Part shown: piece after piece, positions 7,851 through 16,519 of the stretch | Layout: each line of letters opens with the position of its first letter | How positions within the stretch are numbered: position 1 is the first letter of the stretch | NCBI RefSeq assembly: GCF_024609785.1 | Contig: NZ_JANHJQ010000017.1 | Span: 39,173 to 103,172, forward strand | DNA length: 64,000 nt | Direction: 5' to 3' | From: Pseudalkalibacillus decolorationis | Lineage (GTDB): Bacteria > Bacillota > Bacilli > Bacillales > Fictibacillaceae | Program-made: the position numbers and the translations under genes | The notes under the pieces: generated by a model | What the model saw: the letters and a program-made list of their open reading frames with translations, nothing else | Databases searched by the model: none | Told to the model about the DNA's origin: nothing

Positions 7851-10553
7851 CTAAAGTTTGTTACGTAGGACCATTTGAAGAATACCACCATGACGATAGT
7901 AATCAATCTCAACTTCACTATCAAAACGGGCAATGACTTCAAATTCTTTCTTGTTCCCAACTTCATCCGTTGCTGTTACGTTCAACATTTGACGAGGTTT
8001 TACACTTTCATCGATTTCTACTTGAATCGTTTCCTTACCAGTAAGTCCCAATACTTCAGCGTTTTCTCCCTCTTTGAATTGAAGTGGAAGCACACCCATT
8101 AGTACAAGGTTACTACGGTGGATCCGTTCAAAGCTTTCAGCAATAACAGTTTCAATGCCAAGTAAGTTTGTACCTTTTGCAGCCCAGTCACGTGAGCTTC
8201 CCATACCATAATCTTTACCTGCCAGTATTGCGAGTCCTGTACCATTTTCCTGATACTTCATGCACGCATCATAGATATACATAACTTCTTCTGTTGGCCA
8301 GTATGTTGTCCAGCCACCCTCTGTACCCGGAGCAATTTGGTTACGTATACGAATGTTTGCAAATGTACCACGCATCATAACTTCATGGTTACCACGACGA
8401 GAACCGTATGAGTTGAAATCAGATGCTTTTACTCCGTTATCCATTAGGTATTTTCCAGCAGGACTATTTTTTGCAATTGCTCCTGCAGGAGAAATATGGT
8501 CAGTTGTTACGGAATCACCAAATTTACCAACGACACGTAGATCATTAAGTGGCTTTACCGTTCCAGGTTCGCGTGAAAGCCCTTGGAAGAATGGAGGGTT
8601 TTGGATATAAGTTGAATCATCATCCCAACTGTAAAGCTCTTCTTCCGTTGTATCAAGTTCATTCCATTCCTTGTTGTCGTCAAACACACGCTCATATTCT
8701 TTCTTAAAGAGTTCTGGTTGAACAGCCTCTTTCATTGTTTCTTTTATTTCGTCGGTTGTTGGCCATAGATCCTTGAAATAGACATCGTTGCCATCTTTGT
8801 CTTTTCCAAATGAGTCGTTCTGAAGATCAAAGTCAACAGTCCCAGCTAACGCATAAGCAACTACGAGTGGGGGTGAAGCTAAATAGTTTGCTTTTACAAG
8901 CGGGTGGATACGTCCTTCAAAGTTACGGTTACCAGAAAGAACGGAAGATACAGTTAAATCACTCTTCGAAATACCTTCTTCAATTTCTTCTGCTAATGGT
9001 CCTGAGTTACCGATACAAGTTGTACAACCATAACCTACAAGGTTAAATCCTAGTTTTTCCATATACGGCATTAATCCAGCGTCTTCTAAATAACCTGTTA
9101 CTACTTTAGAACCTGGTGCCAAACTTGTTTTAACGTATTCAGGTACTTCTAAACCTTTTTCTACTGCTTTTTTCGCGATCAGGCCTGCCCCTAACATAAC
9201 ACTAGGGTTTGATGTATTCGTACAGCTGGTAATTGCAGCAATTGCTAAATCACCCGTTTTCATATTGGAGACTTTACCATTCGGGTGTTTAATTTCTACA
9301 GATTTATTAATAGCTTCCTTATCCAAACCAAATCCACTATGTCCTGCTGGTGCGACAAGCGCACGATTGAATGCATCTTTCATTTCAGAAAGTGGGATTA
9401 AATCTTGCGGACGCTTAGGACCTGCCAAATTTGGTTCAAGCTCAGAAAGATTCATATCCACAACATCTGTAAATTCAGGATCCTGTGTACCAGGTGAATA
9501 GAACATTCCATTTGCTTTCGCATATTTCTCAACAAGTTGAATTTGCTCAGGAGAACGTCCTGTTAGGCGCATGTAATTAAGGGTTTCATCATCAACAGGG
9601 AAAAATCCACACGTTGCTCCATATTCTGGTGCCATATTAGAGATTGTCGCACGGTCAGCCAGTGTCATGTCTTTAAGACCAGGTCCAAAGAACTCAACAA
9701 ATTTGCCAACCACATTCTGTTGACGAAGTACTTGCGTAACTTTCAATGCAAGGTCCGTTGCCGTTGTACCCTCTGGCATTTCTCCGGTAAGTTTAACTCC
9801 AATAACCTCAGGAACTGGGAAGTATGAAGGTTGACCAAGCATTCCTGCCTCCGCTTCGATACCACCAACACCCCATCCAAGTACACCGATTCCGTTAATC
9901 ATTGTTGTATGAGAGTCTGTGCCGACTAATGAATCTGGGAATGCAACTAATTCCCCATCTTGTTCATTGGCTTGAACTACGGAAGCTAAGTATTCAAGGT
10001 TTACCTGGTGTACAATTCCTGTCGCAGGAGGAACCGCACGGTAGTTATCGAATGAAGTTTGAGCCCAACGCAAGAACTTATAACGCTCTAGGTTACGTTC
10101 AAATTCACGCTTCATATTAAATTTCAGTGCGTCCTCTGTTCCAAATTTGTCAACCTGCACAGAGTGGTCAATGACGAGATCAACAGGGATTTCTGGATTA
10201 ATTTTTTCAGGAGACCCTCCCATATCGGCCATTGCTTTTCTTAGTGAAGCAAGGTCTACAACTGCAGGGACTCCCGTAAAATCTTGTAAAATAACACGGG
10301 ATGGTTTGAATGGAACATCAATTTCTTTGACATCCTTCGTTCCCCATTTTGCTAAATTTTCAATGTGTTCTTTGTCAATTACTTTTCCATCGTATTGGCG
10401 TAATACAGATTCTAGCAATACTCGTATGGAATATGGTAAACGTGAGACGTTCCCTACTCCGGCATTTTCTAATGCTTTCAAGTCATAATAGTGGTATGTC
10501 TTTCCATTTGCTTCAAACGTTTTTCTAGCATGATATACATCGTTTGTTGACAT
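7851..10553 (-). CDS. acnA: Aconitate hydratase (TCA cycle; iron-responsive)
   Basis: A 900-residue monomeric aconitase of the AcnA/IRP1 type (citB in B. subtilis). It isomerises citrate and isocitrate through a [4Fe-4S] cluster and can bind RNA when the cluster is lost. The cluster cysteines are visible in [13 protein letters not shown] (about residue 435) and [12 protein letters not shown] (about residues 501-504). The swivel domain carries [17 protein letters not shown] (about residues 776-792), with substrate-binding Ser and Arg. The length is standard. AGAAGGAGG precedes the ATG. A CcpC-like dyad lies 150 bases upstream and a strong terminator follows. The divergent neighbour is sspO, as in B. 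subtilis, but a mobile element now sits between them. Confidence 0.98.
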   Translation of the reverse strand: MSTNDVYHARKTFEANGKTYHYYDLKALENAGVGNVSRLPYSIRVLLESVLRQYDGKVIDKEHIENLAKWGTKDVKEIDVPFKPSRVILQDFTGVPAVVDLASLRKAMADMGGSPEKINPEIPVDLVIDHSVQVDKFGTEDALKFNMKREFERNLERYKFLRWAQTSFDNYRAVPPATGIVHQVNLEYLASVVQANEQDGELVAFPDSLVGTDSHTTMINGIGVLGWGVGGIEAEAGMLGQPSYFPVPEVIGVKLTGEMPEGTTATDLALKVTQVLRQQNVVGKFVEFFGPGLKDMTLADRATISNMAPEYGATCGFFPVDDETLNYMRLTGRSPEQIQLVEKYAKANGMFYSPGTQDPEFTDVVDMNLSELEPNLAGPKRPQDLIPLSEMKDAFNRALVAPAGHSGFGLDKEAINKSVEIKHPNGKVSNMKTGDLAIAAITSCTNTSNPSVMLGAGLIAKKAVEKGLEVPEYVKTSLAPGSKVVTGYLEDAGLMPYMEKLGFNLVGYGCTTCIGNSGPLAEEIEEGISKSDLTVSSVLSGNRNFEGRIHPLVKANYLASPPLVVAYALAGTVDFDLQNDSFGKDKDGNDVYFKDLWPTTDEIKETMKEAVQPELFKKEYERVFDDNKEWNELDTTEEELYSWDDDSTYIQNPPFFQGLSREPGTVKPLNDLRVVGKFGDSVTTDHISPAGAIAKNSPAGKYLMDNGVKASDFNSYGSRRGNHEVMMRGTFANIRIRNQIAPGTEGGWTTYWPTEEVMYIYDACMKYQENGTGLAILAGKDYGMGSSRDWAAKGTNLLGIETVIAESFERIHRSNLVLMGVLPLQFKEGENAEVLGLTGKETIQVEIDESVKPRQMLNVTATDEVGNKKEFEVIARFDSEVEIDYYRHGGILQMVLRNKL

Positions 10554-10702
10554 GCCAAAACCTCCTTCTCCTATCCATGATACATGACAGTGTATGGGCT
10601 GTCGAAACTTCTACATTTATGTTGCAAAATGTTTTATCCTTCCTAACATCATTTTAAAATAACGTAACACATAAGTAAATTACAATAATGTTATTAAAGT
10701 TA

Positions 10703-10717
10703 ATAAGTTACCCTTAT
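10703..10717. promoter_or_regulatory. Candidate CcpC dyad upstream of acnA
   Basis: ATAAGTTACCCTTAT fits the ATAA-N7-TTAT dyad bound by the citrate-responsive repressor CcpC at the B. subtilis citB promoter. It lies about 150 bases before the acnA start. The motif is short and could occur by chance in AT-rich DNA. Confidence 0.4.
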
Positions 10718-10757
10718 GGAACACAGTTGATCAATTTTGTTCATACATTCTCTATTA

Positions 10758-11035
10758 ATGCGTGTTCAAAAAGGAGGATAAAAAGAGCCGAGAAGTTCGA
10801 GGCGTGAAAATCTTGAGGACCAGAACGACGAGCGGTACTTGCATGATTACTACGAGTTGTACCGAGGAAGCTTTCACCCTAGAATACACTTGTGGACGCA
10901 GGTAAATATGGAACTTCGACTAATTACTTCACGTCCTGTGAAAACGTCGAAGTCAGCACGTCCTGTGCAAGTCCGGAAAGATCGAACAACGAAGAAATTC
11001 GACAGCTATTTTTACCGGACTTTTTGAACAACCTC
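10758..11035 (+). mobile_element. Non-autonomous transposon-like element, copy B
   Basis: This 278-bp copy lies between acnA and sspO and is flanked by TATTA at 10753-10757 and 11036-11040. Its 5' 60 bases (CGTGTTCAAAAAGGAGG ... GAGGACCAGAACG) and 3' 55 bases (GATCGAACAACGAAG ... TTTTTGAACAACCTC) are nearly identical to copy C. The longer middle contains two CACGTCCTGTG palindromic boxes. A 62-codon frame inside (10839-11027) is not a credible gene. Confidence 0.75.
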
Positions 11036-11040
11036 TATTA

Positions 11041-11069
11041 GTATAGTTCATACTAGAGCGCTCAAACTA
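11041..11069 (+). promoter_or_regulatory. Possible sigma-G promoter of sspO
   Basis: GTATA (11041-11045), a 17-base spacer and CAAACTA (11063-11069) approximate the forespore sigma-G elements GHATR and CATNHTA with one mismatch in the -10. It starts 6 bases after the end of the mobile element. Confidence 0.4.
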
Positions 11070-11094
11070 ATACAGTCAGGAGGTGACAAATTCA

Positions 11095-11244
11095 ATGGCT
11101 ACGAAAAAACAGAACTTAGAGAAGAATACTGTTTCCGATCGTCAAGCTGTAAAGCAATCTAATCAATTTGATCATGAGTTTGCAAACGAGCCTTTACAAG
11201 AAATTGAAAAACAAAACAATAAAAAACGTAAGAAAAACCAATAA
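11095..11244 (+). CDS. sspO: Small acid-soluble spore protein O
   Basis: A 49-residue, lysine- and glutamine-rich peptide. Its C-terminus LQEIEKQNNKKRKKNQ closely matches that of B. subtilis SspO (formerly CotK), a minor forespore protein. The N-terminal half is divergent. CAGGAGGTGA precedes the ATG at good spacing. The position divergent from acnA and followed by sspP is the same as in B. subtilis. Confidence 0.85.
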   Translation: MATKKQNLEKNTVSDRQAVKQSNQFDHEFANEPLQEIEKQNNKKRKKNQ

Positions 11245-11261
11245 GTTTAAAAACGTACAAA

Positions 11262-11298
11262 TAAAAGAGGAGGTGACCTTGAAAAGGTACCTCCTACT
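11262..11298. terminator. Hairpin between converging sspO and a small gene
   Basis: AGGAGGTGACCTT and AAGGTACCTCCT pair across a short loop. On the minus strand the stem is followed by CTTTTATTTG, so it probably serves the converging gene at 11313-11576 and may also stop sspO transcripts. Confidence 0.55.
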
Positions 11299-11312
11299 AA
11301 GTGAATGGTTTG

Positions 11313-11576
11313 TTATGTCTGGTCATATTGTTGACCAAGTTTAAATAACTCTTCTTGATACTGTCGAAGTTGAACCCGTTGATGCTCGCTTGCAACCTCT
11401 AATGCATTTTCAATTTGTTGAAGGGCTTCATTCATTTCTTGTTGAAGTTGTTGTTGTTTCGCAGCATAATCATAATCCGTTGCATTTTCAAGTTCTGTAT
11501 CCTTAGCCTGAATGGCTTGTTCATAACCTTGTTGTGCAGCTTGAAATGCTTGCTGTTTATCCTTGTGATAAGGCAT
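11313..11576 (-). CDS. Small Gln-rich coiled-coil protein, unknown function
   Basis: An 87-residue hydrophilic protein, more than a fifth glutamine, with a heptad-like pattern over almost its whole length (AAKQQQLQQEMNEALQQIEN) and no hydrophobic segment. The overall pattern is loosely reminiscent of YtzC-type (DUF2524) small proteins, but I am not confident. GAGGGAATGTT precedes the ATG. It interrupts the sspO-sspP pair that is contiguous in B. subtilis. A role in spores is only suggested by its neighbours. Confidence 0.65.
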   Translation of the reverse strand: MPYHKDKQQAFQAAQQGYEQAIQAKDTELENATDYDYAAKQQQLQQEMNEALQQIENALEVASEHQRVQLRQYQEELFKLGQQYDQT

Positions 11577-11673
11577 AACATTCCCTCCTTATTTTTATAC
11601 GGCCTGTTGTTAATATGGGATAGGATAGTCGGATTTATTCCTCAATTTAGTTAGTGTATTCCCTTTGATTCGT

Positions 11674-11703
11674 GTATACACTTCCAGCTTGAACTACATA
11701 ATA
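11674..11703 (+). promoter_or_regulatory. Sigma-G-type promoter of sspP
   Basis: GTATA (11674-11678), an 18-base spacer and CATAATA (11697-11703) match the forespore sigma-G consensus well. The sspP start codon follows about 22 bases downstream of the -10. Confidence 0.6.
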
Positions 11704-11724
11704 AACTAAAAGGAGGATGAATTT

Positions 11725-11865
11725 ATGGCAGAAAAAAATACCTACAAAGACCAGCGTAAAAATGCCCCAAAAGGAAATAATCCAGGTCAACCTGAACCCC
11801 TTGATGGTTCCAAGAAAGTTAAAAATAGAAATCACACTCGACAAAACCACGGAGGGACATTGTAA
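11725..11865 (+). CDS. sspP: Small acid-soluble spore protein P
   Basis: A 46-residue peptide whose core [19 protein letters not shown] and the following [11 protein letters not shown] are nearly identical to B. subtilis SspP (formerly CotL), a minor small acid-soluble protein made in the forespore. AGGAGGATGA precedes the ATG, and a sigma-G-like promoter lies just upstream. A weak hairpin (GGGAC/GTCCC) with a T-rich tail overlaps the stop. Downstream, the B. subtilis order (cotM, yneK) is interrupted here by the roughly 15-kb selenium and betaine segment. Confidence 0.93.
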   Translation: MAEKNTYKDQRKNAPKGNNPGQPEPLDGSKKVKNRNHTRQNHGGTL

Positions 11866-11890
11866 AGCGTCCCTTCTTTATTTTGAGTAA

Positions 11891-12037
11891 AGAAAGTATA
11901 AAAGTTTGCGGCATGGATGTAATGTCCAGCTTCAGCGCCCAACCACTTGGATTACTTCAGGCCTCCTGCGGCGGCAAGCCTCCTCGTCGGTCTTCCAGTG
12001 ACCTTCGTGGCTAAGCAGGGCGCTTGCGCTTTTCTTA
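11891..12037 (+). repeat. Dispersed ~145-bp repeat, copy 1
   Basis: GTCCAGCTTCAGCGCCCAAC ... AGGGCGCTTGCGCTTTTCTTA, the best preserved of six related copies in the window. The terminal TTA forms the selA stop codon on the opposite strand. Confidence 0.85.
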
Positions 12038-13417
12038 AATTGATCCTAAAACCTGCACAATCAATTTTTGTTCATCTTCTGTGATCGTGCGAAAATCTAG
12101 AAATAATTGATTGTCTTTGATTCGGGCAATGATCGATGGATTAGCCATACGAAACTTTAGATGTAACTCTTCGATTGTATACTTTTTATGCACTATTGAA
12201 ACAACATAAGTTGACAGTTCAACCTCTGGCATCGTCCCTCCGCCAATTTGGGAGGTGCTCTTAACAAGGTTGAACGTATAACTTTCAAGAGGATTAACTT
12301 CCTTAATAAATGTCTCTGCCTTTGTTCGTATTTCCTCTATAGGAAGCAAAATATCCCTTAGGGTTGGAATTTCTTCTTCATTTTTATATTTATAAGCGAA
12401 AAGAGTTGCTTCCAATGCCGCTAAAGTAAACTTGTCAACACGTAACACTCTTGCAAGCTGATGCTGTTTCAGTTTATTTATTAAACTTTCCTTACCTGCA
12501 ATTATGCCAGCCTGAGGACCTCCGAGCAGCTTATCCCCACTAAAGGAAACAAGGTCAACTCCTGTTGCAATCACATTTTTGACAAGAGGCTCGTTCCCGA
12601 CTCCTTTGTCCTGTAAATCAAACAAAGCCCCGCTTCCAAGATCTTCATAGGTAAAAACATCAGGATGTTTTTCTGCTATCTGAACCAACTCATTCGTATT
12701 CACACTTTTGGTAAACCCGAAAATTTTAAAATTACTTGTGTGCACCTTCATTAACATAGCTGTTTCATGATCAATTGCTTGTTCATAATCACGTTGATGT
12801 GTCTTATTCGTTGTACCTACTTCTTTAAGTAGCGCACCACTTTGTTCCATGATGGAAGAAATTCGGAAAGAGCCGCCGATTTCAACAAGCTCTCCCCTGG
12901 AGACGATGACATTTTGCCCACTAGCCAATGCACTTAACGTCAGGAAAACAGCAGCTGCATTGTTATTTACAATCATAGCTGCTTCTGCACCAGTAATTTC
13001 TTTAAGGAGACGTTCCACAAGTGAGTGTCTCGAACCCCTTATTGCGTTATTTATATCATATTCAAGATTCGAATACTGTCTGGCAATGTCTGTCATATGT
13101 TTGATTGCACGTTCACTCAATCTTGCTCTGCCTAGATTCGTATGTAAGATAACACCAGTTGCATTTATCATTGGGCGAAGAGTCGGTTGAAAGGATTGAC
13201 CTTCTAGCGTTTCAAATACTGTATCTATAATCTCCGCTTTAGTAGATGGTCCATCCCATTCATCATTCAACATTTGATTACGAATATGGTCTATCTGCTC
13301 TTGCACAAGTATCGTCGCCCCATCCACCGATAACGAACTTTCCTTTACGACTTCTTCAAAACGGGTATCAGCCTGGAGTGTATGTACTGCAGGGAGCATC
13401 TGTAACAATGTTTTCAT
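12035..13417 (-). CDS. selA: L-seryl-tRNA(Sec) selenium transferase
   Basis: A 460-residue pyridoxal-phosphate enzyme that converts seryl-tRNA(Sec) to selenocysteinyl-tRNA(Sec) using selenophosphate from SelD. The PLP lysine is in SGDKLLGGPQAG (about residue 291). The PLP-pocket stretch TSNFKIFGF and the N-terminal TGVILHTNLGRA tRNA-binding region are present. I moved the start to the ATG at 13415-13417 because ACAGGAGGATG is seven bases ahead; a longer frame of 22 codons has no ribosome site. The gene for an Rdx selenoprotein lies 95 bases upstream in the same direction, so the two may be cotranscribed. The stop codon is supplied by a dispersed repeat (11891-12037). Confidence 0.97.
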   Translation of the reverse strand: MKTLLQMLPAVHTLQADTRFEEVVKESSLSVDGATILVQEQIDHIRNQMLNDEWDGPSTKAEIIDTVFETLEGQSFQPTLRPMINATGVILHTNLGRARLSERAIKHMTDIARQYSNLEYDINNAIRGSRHSLVERLLKEITGAEAAMIVNNNAAAVFLTLSALASGQNVIVSRGELVEIGGSFRISSIMEQSGALLKEVGTTNKTHQRDYEQAIDHETAMLMKVHTSNFKIFGFTKSVNTNELVQIAEKHPDVFTYEDLGSGALFDLQDKGVGNEPLVKNVIATGVDLVSFSGDKLLGGPQAGIIAGKESLINKLKQHQLARVLRVDKFTLAALEATLFAYKYKNEEEIPTLRDILLPIEEIRTKAETFIKEVNPLESYTFNLVKSTSQIGGGTMPEVELSTYVVSIVHKKYTIEELHLKFRMANPSIIARIKDNQLFLDFRTITEDEQKLIVQVLGSI

Positions 13418-13512
13418 TGAAAGGCATCCTCCTGTTAAGTGTCCGAATGGGCGAAAAAAGGATGATTCATTTTCAAGAGACATTACGTCCCATTATGAAT
13501 CATCCCCAATCC

Positions 13513-13755
13513 CTAAACGGTAACCTCTTCTATATCATTAAATAATTGTTCATGATCTGGAAACTTTCCTGTTTCTAGCTTTGAATAAAGTTTATTTCCA
13601 TTTACAGTTATTTCAAATGCACCACCAGAACTAGGTATGAGTTCTAAAGTAGTTACCTCTGATCGAAAACGATTAAATAGTTCTTCCGCGAAACTCGCGG
13701 CTTTAGGAGAATAGTTTCACTGCATGCAAAATTCAACTGAAATTTTGTAATTCAT
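13513..13755 (-). CDS. Rdx (SelW/SelT-like) selenoprotein, UGA read as Sec
   Basis: An 80-residue thioredoxin-like selenoprotein split by an in-frame UGA at codon 13 (13717-13719), so a standard scan misses it. The UGA falls in the redox motif C-x-x-U (EFCMQ-U-NYSPKA), exactly as in SelW/Rdx proteins. Downstream LELIPSSGGAFEITVNG and KLYSKLETGKFPDH are typical of the family. A 6-bp GC stem with a GTT loop (13686-13700) lies 16 bases after the UGA and fits a bacterial SECIS element. GGAAGGAG precedes the ATG. The protein is presumed to act in thiol redox reactions in the cytosol. It lies between selA and selD. Confidence 0.93.
13686..13700 (-). promoter_or_regulatory. Bacterial SECIS hairpin of the Rdx gene
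   Basis: Read on the minus strand CCGCGA-GTT-TCGCGG forms a perfect 6-bp stem. The 3-base apical loop begins with G and starts 23 bases after the UGA, within the spacing known for bacterial SECIS elements bound by SelB. Confidence 0.75.
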
Positions 13756-13887
13756 TTGTAAAATCTCCTTCCGTTTTTGTTCCAAAAGTAATTATCTGAT
13801 TGAAATTTTCTGAAATTAGGTTCATTGTAGTATATTATTTCTCTTTTCGCAAAAAAAATGTTTATACTACCAATAGGAGGTGCTGAA

Positions 13888-14937
13888 ATGTCAAAAGAAG
13901 AAAAGATCAGACTCACTACCCTTTCATCAAAAGGTGGTTGAGGCTGCAAAATTGGTCCTGAAGACCTGGCGCAAGTCTTGCGTCAATTACCAAAACGAGA
14001 ATACGATCCAAACTTACTTGTAGGATTAGATACATCGGATGATGCAGGTGTCTACAAGCTTACAGATGAACTTGCTATTATACAAACTGTCGACTTTTTC
14101 ACTCCAATCGTAGACGATCCATATATGTTCGGACAAATTGCTGCTGCAAACTCATTGAGTGATGTCTACGCAATGGGTGGAAAACCAAAAACAGTAATGA
14201 ACATATTAGGTTATCCAATTAAATCACTAGGCCCTGACATGCTCGCTGAAATTTTAAAAGGTGCTGCTGATAAGGTGAAAGAGTCTGAAGCCTTAATCGT
14301 TGGGGGGCACTCGATCGATGATCAAGAACCAAAGTTCGGCTTATCTGTAACGGGATTGGTTCATCCCGATAAGGTTTATAAAAACGTTGGTGCCAAACCT
14401 GGGGATGCACTCGTTCTCACAAAACCAATCGGGGTCGGTATCCAAACAACTGCTATCAAAAAAGAGAAACTGACCGAGCAACAGCTCGATAAGGTGATTG
14501 AAACGATGGCAGAACTCAACAAAATGGCTGCAGAATTATTAGAAGATTTCCATCCGAATGCAGTAACAGATGTTACAGGATTTGGTTTGTTAGGACATGC
14601 TTCAGAAATTGCCAAAGGAAGTAACGTTTCTATACATGTGCAGTACTCCAATGTTCCTATACTTGATGGTACATTGACACTTGCTGAACAGGGTGTTGTG
14701 CCTGGTGGAACGAAGGCAAATCATAAGTGGATTTCCGATTGTGTGGAGTACAATCATTTAAATCAGATCGAACAGTGGATTTTATGTGATGCCGTTACTT
14801 CAGGTGGATTACTTATCAGCATGCCAACAAAGGAAGCAGAGCAATACGTGAAAAGAATGCACGAACAAGGTAGGACTGATACATCAATCATCGGTAAAGT
14901 CACTGAAAAACAAGATTGTTATTTATATGCAACGTAA
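13888..14937 (+). CDS. selD: Selenophosphate synthetase, itself a selenoprotein
   Basis: A 349-residue enzyme that makes selenophosphate from selenide and ATP, the selenium donor for SelA, MnmH and selenosugar synthases. The start ATG at 13888 follows AATAGGAGGTG. Codon 18 is UGA (13939-13941) in SSKGG-U-GCKIG, the position of the catalytic Cys/Sec, so the product is a selenocysteine-containing SelD. ATP-site residues DDAG and VGGHSIDDQEPKFGL, and VTDVTGFGLLGH near residue 228, are intact. A frame beginning at TTG 13978 would lack the active site and is not the real gene. A SECIS-like hairpin lies at 13967-13985. It is divergent from the Rdx gene and ends at a strong terminator. Confidence 0.97.
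13967..13985 (+). promoter_or_regulatory. Bacterial SECIS hairpin of selD
   Basis: TGGCGCAA-GTC-TTGCGTCA forms an 8-bp stem with one G-U pair. The 3-base loop starts with G and begins 34 bases after the UGA. The design is the same as in the Rdx gene: a short stem and a G-first 3-base loop. Confidence 0.7.
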
Positions 14938-14971
14938 AAAAACTTGGCTTTATTGCCAAGTTTTTTTGCAC
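14936..14971. terminator. Bidirectional terminator between selD and the ABC operon
   Basis: AAAAAAACTTGGC-tttatt-GCCAAGTTTTTTT is symmetric, with a U tract on both strands. It serves selD and the converging transporter operon. Confidence 0.9.
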
Positions 14972-14997
14972 GTAATGATGGAATGACTAAATCGAAT

Positions 14998-15756
14998 TCA
15001 AGTTCTTTCATCATAAATCTCTGCTAAAATATCATCTGTTAACTCTTCAGCTTTTCCATCGAACACAAGTGACCCTTCTTTAAGTGCCAAGATCCTCGTC
15101 GCATACCGTTTAGCAATTGTTACGTCATGGACATTGATTAGGGTTAACAATTTATGTTCTTCATGAATCTTCCCTAAAATCCGGAAAATCCGATTTGCGG
15201 TACCTGGATCAAGGCTCGCAACAGGTTCATCACCGAGAAACACCTTTGGCTTCTGGATTAAAGCCCTCGCAATGGCTACCCTCTGTTTCTGTCCGCCACT
15301 CAAATGCTCCACACGCTTACGCACTTGATCCCCAAGCTCTACTTCATTGATGAAGTCCAGGGCATTCGAACGCTCACCTTTAGTGAAGAAACCTAGGATG
15401 TTCTTCCAATCTTGTCGCCTCCCAAATGTTCCTGTTAACACATTTTGCAAGACCGATAATCGAGGAATTAAATTAAAATGTTGAAAGATCATCCCCATAT
15501 CCGTCCGAACTTTACGCAATTGTTCTTCTCCATAGACGGTTATGTCGTTTCCATTGTAAAACACATGTCCTACCGTAGGCATTTGTAAACCGTTTAAACA
15601 ACGGATTAATGTTGACTTGCCAGCGCCGCTCTTTCCAAGAACACAAACAAATTCACCCTCATAAAGCTCAAGATCGATCTCTGAAAGAGCGTCCGTCTTT
15701 GCTTTAGGATAACGTACGGTTAAATTTCCGATTTTTAATACAGGTTCTCGCTTCAT
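14998..15756 (-). CDS. ABC importer ATPase, PhnC-type, in the selB operon
   Basis: A 252-residue ABC ATPase of the phosphonate/phosphite (PhnC) class. Walker A is GKSGAGKST (about residues 39-47), the signature LSGGQKQRVAIARAL (about residues 154-168), and Walker B VFLGDEPVASLD. It energises the PhnE-like permease encoded just upstream; the start codon overlaps that gene's stop (TGATG). It is the last gene of the operon selB-glycosyltransferase-phnD-phnE-phnC. No phosphonate catabolic gene is present. Because all other nearby genes act on selenium, a selenium-compound importer is a reasonable hypothesis, though phosphonate or phosphite uptake cannot be excluded. Confidence 0.9.
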   Translation of the reverse strand: MKREPVLKIGNLTVRYPKAKTDALSEIDLELYEGEFVCVLGKSGAGKSTLIRCLNGLQMPTVGHVFYNGNDITVYGEEQLRKVRTDMGMIFQHFNLIPRLSVLQNVLTGTFGRRQDWKNILGFFTKGERSNALDFINEVELGDQVRKRVEHLSGGQKQRVAIARALIQKPKVFLGDEPVASLDPGTANRIFRILGKIHEEHKLLTLINVHDVTIAKRYATRILALKEGSLVFDGKAEELTDDILAEIYDERT

Positions 15757-16514
15757 CAGATCACCATTTCTCTGATTTTACTACCAACAAAATCTACAAC
15801 TACTACCATAATCATAATTAATAATACATCGACCGCGACGGATGAATATTGAAACGTTTTAAAATGGTTAAAAAGCTGTTGGCCTATCCCGCCGCCTCCG
15901 ATAAAACCAAGGATTAGAGACGTACGAATAGCCACTTCAAACCGATAAAAATAATGGGACAAAACATTTGGCCAAATCTGCGGGAGAATCGAAAATAAAT
16001 TACCAATCCACCGTCTCGCTCCAACTGATTTCATTGCATCCTGTGGACCATCATCTGCCGCTTCAATTAACTCAGAGATGAGCTTTCCTAGTACACCAAC
16101 ATTATGAAGGACAATAGCAAGTACCGCAGGAAAAGGTCCTAATCCAAGAGCTGTAAGGAAAATAAGTCCGAACACTATTTCAGGAACAGATCGTAGAAAG
16201 CTTAAACCAAGTCTCATAAACCCATAAAAAAAACGGAAACGGCTCGTATTCCGAGCCGCGATAAAACTTAACGGTAATGCAATCACTAAACCAAGAAGGC
16301 TTCCTAAAAACGCCATTGCCAATGTGTCAAGACTCTCCATGATCATGGCAGGAAATATTTCTGTATTCAACGGGAACCAATACGATAAAAAATCAATCAT
16401 ATTACGAAAATCTTTAAACTTCGATAGATCAAATTCAGTTGCTCTCATACTCACATTTATAAAAAGAATTAATACGAATCCCGTTATTAAGTGACGTTTC
16501 TTAAACCAGACCAT
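15756..16514 (-). CDS. ABC importer permease, PhnE-type, in the selB operon
   Basis: A 252-residue inner-membrane permease with about six transmembrane segments and the cytoplasmic EAA loop (LISELIEAADDGPQDAMKSVGA, about residues 142-163) that contacts the ATPase. The overall pattern matches PhnE/PtxC permeases. It starts 5 bases after the PhnD-like gene and overlaps the PhnC-like gene by one base, so the three subunits are translationally coupled. Substrate specificity rests with the binding protein. Confidence 0.88.
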   Translation of the reverse strand: MVWFKKRHLITGFVLILFINVSMRATEFDLSKFKDFRNMIDFLSYWFPLNTEIFPAMIMESLDTLAMAFLGSLLGLVIALPLSFIAARNTSRFRFFYGFMRLGLSFLRSVPEIVFGLIFLTALGLGPFPAVLAIVLHNVGVLGKLISELIEAADDGPQDAMKSVGARRWIGNLFSILPQIWPNVLSHYFYRFEVAIRTSLILGFIGGGGIGQQLFNHFKTFQYSSVAVDVLLIMIMVVVVDFVGSKIREMVI

Positions 16515-16519
16515 GGATT

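Noticed and set aside
10839..11027. 62-codon frame inside mobile element copy B
   Set aside because: It is not preserved in copies A or C and has no ribosome site; it follows the repeat structure rather than coding constraint.
13978..14937. selD called from the TTG at 13978 without selenocysteine
   Set aside because: The shorter frame lacks the conserved N-terminus and catalytic residue. An ATG with a strong ribosome site lies upstream in the same frame, with a UGA exactly at the Sec position and a SECIS-like hairpin; selA, selB and selC are present.
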